Source of the DNA: Bicyclus anynana
Lineage: Eukaryota > Arthropoda > Insecta > Lepidoptera > Nymphalidae
NCBI RefSeq assembly: GCF_947172395.1
Contig: NC_069095.1
Coordinates: 7,874,001 to 7,938,000 of the forward strand
Direction: 5' to 3'
DNA length: 64,000 bases
Under the pieces are notes generated by a model, which had not been told where the DNA came from, did not search any database, and saw nothing but the letters and a program-made list of their open reading frames with translations. Position numbers and translations under genes: made by a program. This document shows positions 61,785-64,000 of this stretch, piece by piece. Position 1 is the first letter of the stretch; each line of letters opens with the position of its first letter.

Positions 61785-63905
61785 CATTCGTCGTCGAGCG
61801 CTCATACGTGCAACACGTACCCACATTGTAAAAAAAAAAAAGTGAATCGTTAGATTGTAATTAAAAATGAGTAAATGTGATAAGTGTAATAAAGTCATAA
61901 CCAAGAACAAACCGGGTTTGGAATGTGGCCGTTGTGAAAAAATTGTCCATTTCAATACTTCATGTTCCGAGTTAACTAATAAACAACTGGCAGCTGTTCG
62001 AGCAACTGAAAACTTAGAATGGACGTGCCGAGAGTGTCATGAGATCTCGCCAAAACGCCAGTCAATTGTTGTACCAGAAGATGAGGAGGAGGAAGACGAT
62101 AAATACGGTGAGATACCCGAATTGAAAATCGATATAAAACGACTACTAGCTGATATTTCGCGAGAAATGGAGAAAACATTAAAAAGAGAGATGCGAGAAT
62201 TAAGTCAGTCAATACAATTTCACTCTGATAAAATGGATGAACTCATCATTATATTAGAAGCATGTCAAGGTACCATAAACGACTTAAAAAAGAGGAATAT
62301 TGAGCTTACAAACAAAAATAGTAACCTAGAAACGAATAATATAATAAATAATTCACAATACGGGTTTCAGGCTCAAAAAAGTACAACACAACTGCTCTCT
62401 AACTTCAGTAATACTATATATAAGCATTTAAATGATAAGAAACATATACTAATCGTTTTCATTGATTATAGTAAGGCGTTTGATACATTACGGCATGACA
62501 TACTTCTGGAAAAGCTAGACGACTGTGGCATAAGGGGACCCTTAAAGAACTGGTGTCAACACTACCTTAAAGACCGAACGTACATAGTTAAAGTGGATAA
62601 TGAATAAAGTGACAGAAAGCATAGTTCGGAAGGCACAGCACAGGGCTCAGTGTTAGGACCCATGCACTACATCACTTACGTTAACGATGTCACTAATTTA
62701 ATTAAACACTGTGAGATTTACCAATTTGCAGATGATACCTGTCTTATATCAGCAGATGTTGATATAAATATGGCCTTGTCTAAATTACAAACAGACTTTA
62801 CGCTACTTGTCAAATGGTCTCATGATGTAGGACTTGTATTGAATGCTAGGAAAACAAAACTAATGTACATCAGCTCTAGTCAGAACAGAAGCAAGATAAC
62901 TCCACAACTCATTGCTCATCACCATGCATGCTTACACACGAACCGAAATTCATGTACTTGTAGTCCCGTTGACTTAGTTACTTACCACAAATATCTTGGT
63001 CTTATAATAGATGATCGGTGTAAATGGACTAGACACATAAACGAAGTGTGAAACAAACTGCGATCGATGTTAGCAAAATTTACTTTAATTAAAAATAAAA
63101 TTCCATACCATATACGGCTATCATTATACAGAGCACTTGCAGAATCCACTATCTCCTATGGTCTCAGTAGTTACGGAAGAACAGGCAAATCGCACTTAGA
63201 TATTATCTATCAATTACAAATACGTTTACTTAATACTATAGTACCCTATAAAGTTAAAAATAAATTTAAAAATAATTACCATGAACTTTTCTCTTACTGT
63301 AAACTAATGCCGATTCATGATAAAATCAAATACACATTACTAGTAGAAAACTTTTATAATATAAATGTTCAAAAAAAGTCATACTTCCAAAAATAACTCG
63401 TAGTGTATCAAAAGGCAAACTCATCACACCACAATGTAACAATTTGTATGGTAGGCAAACGCTGGAGTATGTTATACCAACATTACTAAACGGCTTGCCC
63501 TGCAGGCTGAAGCAGGAGATCAGCCCCAGGAACATGAAGGAGAAACTCAAGAAATACTTCCTTCAGTATCATAATAATGACTGATCTTTACAAGGTACAG
63601 AATCGGAGCAACCTGTATAATATGTGGTATTTATCCAATTCGCGCACATACCTTCACTTGATAAATTTAATGTGTTTCTTCGGGTATGTGTGTGTTTTGT
63701 ATTATATTATAAGTTATTATTATTGTATTATATTTTATGTGTTGTGTATGTTGTTGTTTTATATGTTTGCTTGTTAATTGTGAACTCCAAGTGCTGACGA
63801 CGATTGCAGTGTGCAGAAAAACTCAATATTGAGTTTATGTCACACTAATAAGTTATATTAAGTATAGTTAAAAAATGTATATTTATATTTAAATAAAATA
63901 AAATA
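61785..63905 (+). mobile_element. Internally deleted PHD-finger LINE (CR1/Jockey-like)
   Basis: A short 5' region (CGTCGTCGAGCGCTC, then an A-rich run) leads to the frame at 61867. A 3' UTR of about 320 bp ends in an AAAT-rich tail (about 63890-63905). The element is about 2.1 kb, much shorter than a complete LINE of this type, because the end of ORF1, the endonuclease and the start of the RT are missing. The 5' boundary is approximate, and no target duplication was found. Confidence 0.75.
61867..63584 (+). pseudogene. LINE frame: ORF1 PHD finger fused to RT domain
   Basis: Residues 4-57 form a PHD-type zinc finger (C4, C7, C20, C23, H28, C33, C54, C57), the start of ORF1 in CR1-group LINEs. 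An acidic stretch and a probable coiled coil (about 85-155) follow. At about residue 157 (near 62338) it passes without frame change into reverse transcriptase: SQYGFQAQKSTTQLL, FIDYSKAFDTLRHD with the first catalytic Asp, TAQGSVLGP, YQFADD (62722-62736) with the catalytic pair, and KYLGLIIDDRCKW. Defects are TAA at 62605, TGA at 63049, and a frameshift in a seven-A run (63371-63377). After that the other frame continues to a stop at 63584. The endonuclease is absent. Confidence 0.82.
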
Positions 63906-64000
63906 AATAAATGTATTACACAATGAAGTTTGTAAAAGTTTTTTTTTTCAACTTTCTATCTTACCCCCGTAATAAGTGCCCCCAATATTCAAATTTTACC
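63906..64000. other. Flank after the LINE tail
   Basis: AT-rich flank with a T9 run and no feature seen to the end of the window. Confidence 0.6.

Overview
The window looks like intergenic or intronic nuclear DNA from a lepidopteran insect. The basis is strong A+T richness, no recognisable host exons, and a dense load of repeats whose features are typical of moths and butterflies: tRNA-derived SINEs, Helitron-like elements ending in a GC hairpin plus CTAG, and RTE-type LINE tails ending in ATGATG runs. The genus cannot be told from the sequence. No bacterial gene organisation, CRISPR array or rRNA is present, and the tRNA-like stretches are all SINE heads. Family names below (SINE-A to D, Hel-1 to 3, MITE labels) are local labels, defined by copies compared inside this window.

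Repeat classes: four tRNA-headed SINE families (A, B, C, D); RTE-clade LINE 3' ends on both strands; tails of two other LINEs; an internally deleted PHD-finger LINE at the right end (61.8-63.9 kb); three Helitron-like families (Hel-1, Hel-2, Hel-3); the 3' end of a BEL/Pao LTR retrotransposon (27.1-27.5 kb); and several terminal-inverted-repeat or foldback elements. Most are short, truncated, mutated or nested.

Layout. 0-10 kb: SINEs, a pogo-like MITE, a GC-rich inverted-repeat element, and two direct duplications, each with one copy split by a later transposon (3.15-4.49 kb and 8.2-9.36 kb). 10-21 kb: SINEs, a LINE tail with internal tandem duplications, a palindrome array, several Helitrons and a foldback. 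21-27 kb is sparser, with LINE fragments. 27-30 kb: BEL/Pao remnant and SINEs. 30-37 kb: mostly featureless AT-rich DNA with a nested foldback (33.2-33.5 kb) and an RTE copy with a 5' inversion (36.8-37.3 kb). 37-49 kb: Helitrons, a TIR transposon carrying one intact 127-codon reading frame (43.1-43.9 kb), and a nested SINE/RTE/Helitron cluster (46.2-46.9 kb). 49-61 kb: more SINEs, including one split by a LINE tail, a small MITE of the 43-kb family, Helitrons and a second palindrome array. 61.8-64 kb: the PHD-finger LINE.

The only reading frames with persuasive coding character belong to mobile elements: the 127-codon transposase-like protein, the PHD-RT LINE frame, RTE carboxyl-terminal pieces, the BEL/Pao carboxyl end and a LINE ORF2 tail. 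They do not form a shared pathway. The informative content is the history of insertion, nesting, deletion and duplication.
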